Below, piece by piece: positions 63,705-64,000 of a stretch of 64,000 nt of DNA. The first letter of the stretch is position 1. Every line of letters starts with the position of its first letter. This stretch comes from Stutzerimonas kunmingensis. Its GTDB lineage: Bacteria; Pseudomonadota; Gammaproteobacteria; Pseudomonadales; Pseudomonadaceae. The position numbers and the translations under genes were made by a program. The notes under the pieces were generated by a model. The model saw only the letters and a program-made list of their open reading frames with translations. It made no database searches and was not told the DNA's origin. The DNA is taken from NCBI RefSeq assembly GCF_900114065.1, contig NZ_FORS01000001.1, positions 62,001-126,000 of the forward strand, read 5' to 3'.

Positions 63705-63821
63705 GATGTTCTCCTTAGGCTCGTCAACAGGCTGAAAGGCGCGTCGCGCGTTCCGCTACTTGCCTATTCAGAGACTCTGCGGCTGACTACAGTTCCGCCT
63801 GGACCGATGAGGAATGACTGC

Positions 63822-64000
63822 ATGGACATCCTGCTCTGCGGCAGCTTCGACGATAACGAGCGCGACGCCTGGCTCGCAGAGCTGCAGCGCGCCTTGCCGC
63901 AAGCCCGCTGGCACCTGTCCGCGACGGCGGAGAACGCGGGACTGATCACCGCGGCGGTGGTCGCGAACCCACCCGCGGGATTGCTGCAAGGCTTGCCAAA
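63822..64000 (+). CDS. Glyoxylate/hydroxypyruvate reductase A-like, 5' part (cut by window edge)
   Basis: ATG at 63822 with AGGA upstream opens a frame that runs off the window after 59 complete codons. It begins MDILLCGSFDDNERDAWLAEL and continues QRALPQARWHLSA, then VVANPPAGLLQGLP, which resembles the N-terminal substrate-domain half of GhrA-type 2-hydroxyacid dehydrogenases. The NAD(P)-binding domain lies outside the window, so the call is tentative. Confidence 0.6.
   Translation, partial: MDILLCGSFDDNERDAWLAELQRALPQARWHLSATAENAGLITAAVVANPPAGLLQGLP

Overview
The window is about 64 kb of high-GC (about 63-68 %), densely coded gammaproteobacterial chromosome. Gene content and architecture point to a Pseudomonas-type organism, most likely the stutzeri/mendocina side of the group (inference). 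Support comes from a 959-residue NrdA with two ATP-cones, PlsB, the glpFK-glpR-glpD cluster with its GlpR boxes, a PAS-PAS-MCP protein of BdlA type, a chromosomal class D beta-lactamase, and REP-like GTGGAAAA...TTTTCCAC hairpins. No rRNA, tRNA, CRISPR array, integrase or transposase gene was seen.

Layout. 0-11 kb: class D beta-lactamase, a methyltransferase, katG, plsB, a GNAT enzyme, a DUF4197 protein and an RstAB-like two-component system. 11-16.3 kb: nrdA and nrdB, with NrdR-type and DnaA boxes in the long upstream region and an intrinsic terminator plus repeats between the two genes. 16.4-18.9 kb: one AT-rich gene for an 849-residue TIR-STAND protein, followed by repeat hairpins; this is the only clearly foreign gene. 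19-31 kb: small metabolic and regulatory genes, mainly divergent regulator/enzyme pairs (LysR/azoreductase, TetR/DUF2855, quinone reductase/LysR), and the scar of a deletion that joined a MarR gene to an MFS transporter gene. 31-43 kb: a PRISE-type reductase, a TrmH-like methyltransferase, an SMP-30 lactonase, two very short genes, a MerR/CDF metal pair, a PhoD-like phosphatase, a two-unit CAP-like protein and an RlhA-type U32 protein.

43-51 kb: sotB, a YghA-type SDR, a YflT-like stress protein, a DUF72 protein, a K+ channel, a Suv3-like RNA helicase and a DUF1275 protein. 51.5-56.7 kb: the glycerol regulon (facilitator, kinase, repressor, respiratory dehydrogenase) with GlpR-like operators before glpF and glpD. 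56.7-64 kb: zapA with its TIGR02449 partner, ppiC, a PilJ-type chemoreceptor, a SpoIIAA-like protein, two DUF3597 paralogues about 2.4 kb apart, an HPF/RaiA homologue, an inositol-monophosphatase-family enzyme, a MITE-like repeat, a DUF2789 protein and the start of a GhrA-type reductase cut by the window edge.

The best candidate for an undescribed system is the TIR-STAND gene at 16.4 kb. It looks like a single-gene anti-phage or abortive-infection protein: N-terminal TIR with a YCxxxE-type active-site segment, Walker A/B ATPase, and a C-terminal half I cannot assign. All calls were made by reading the sequence without database searches.
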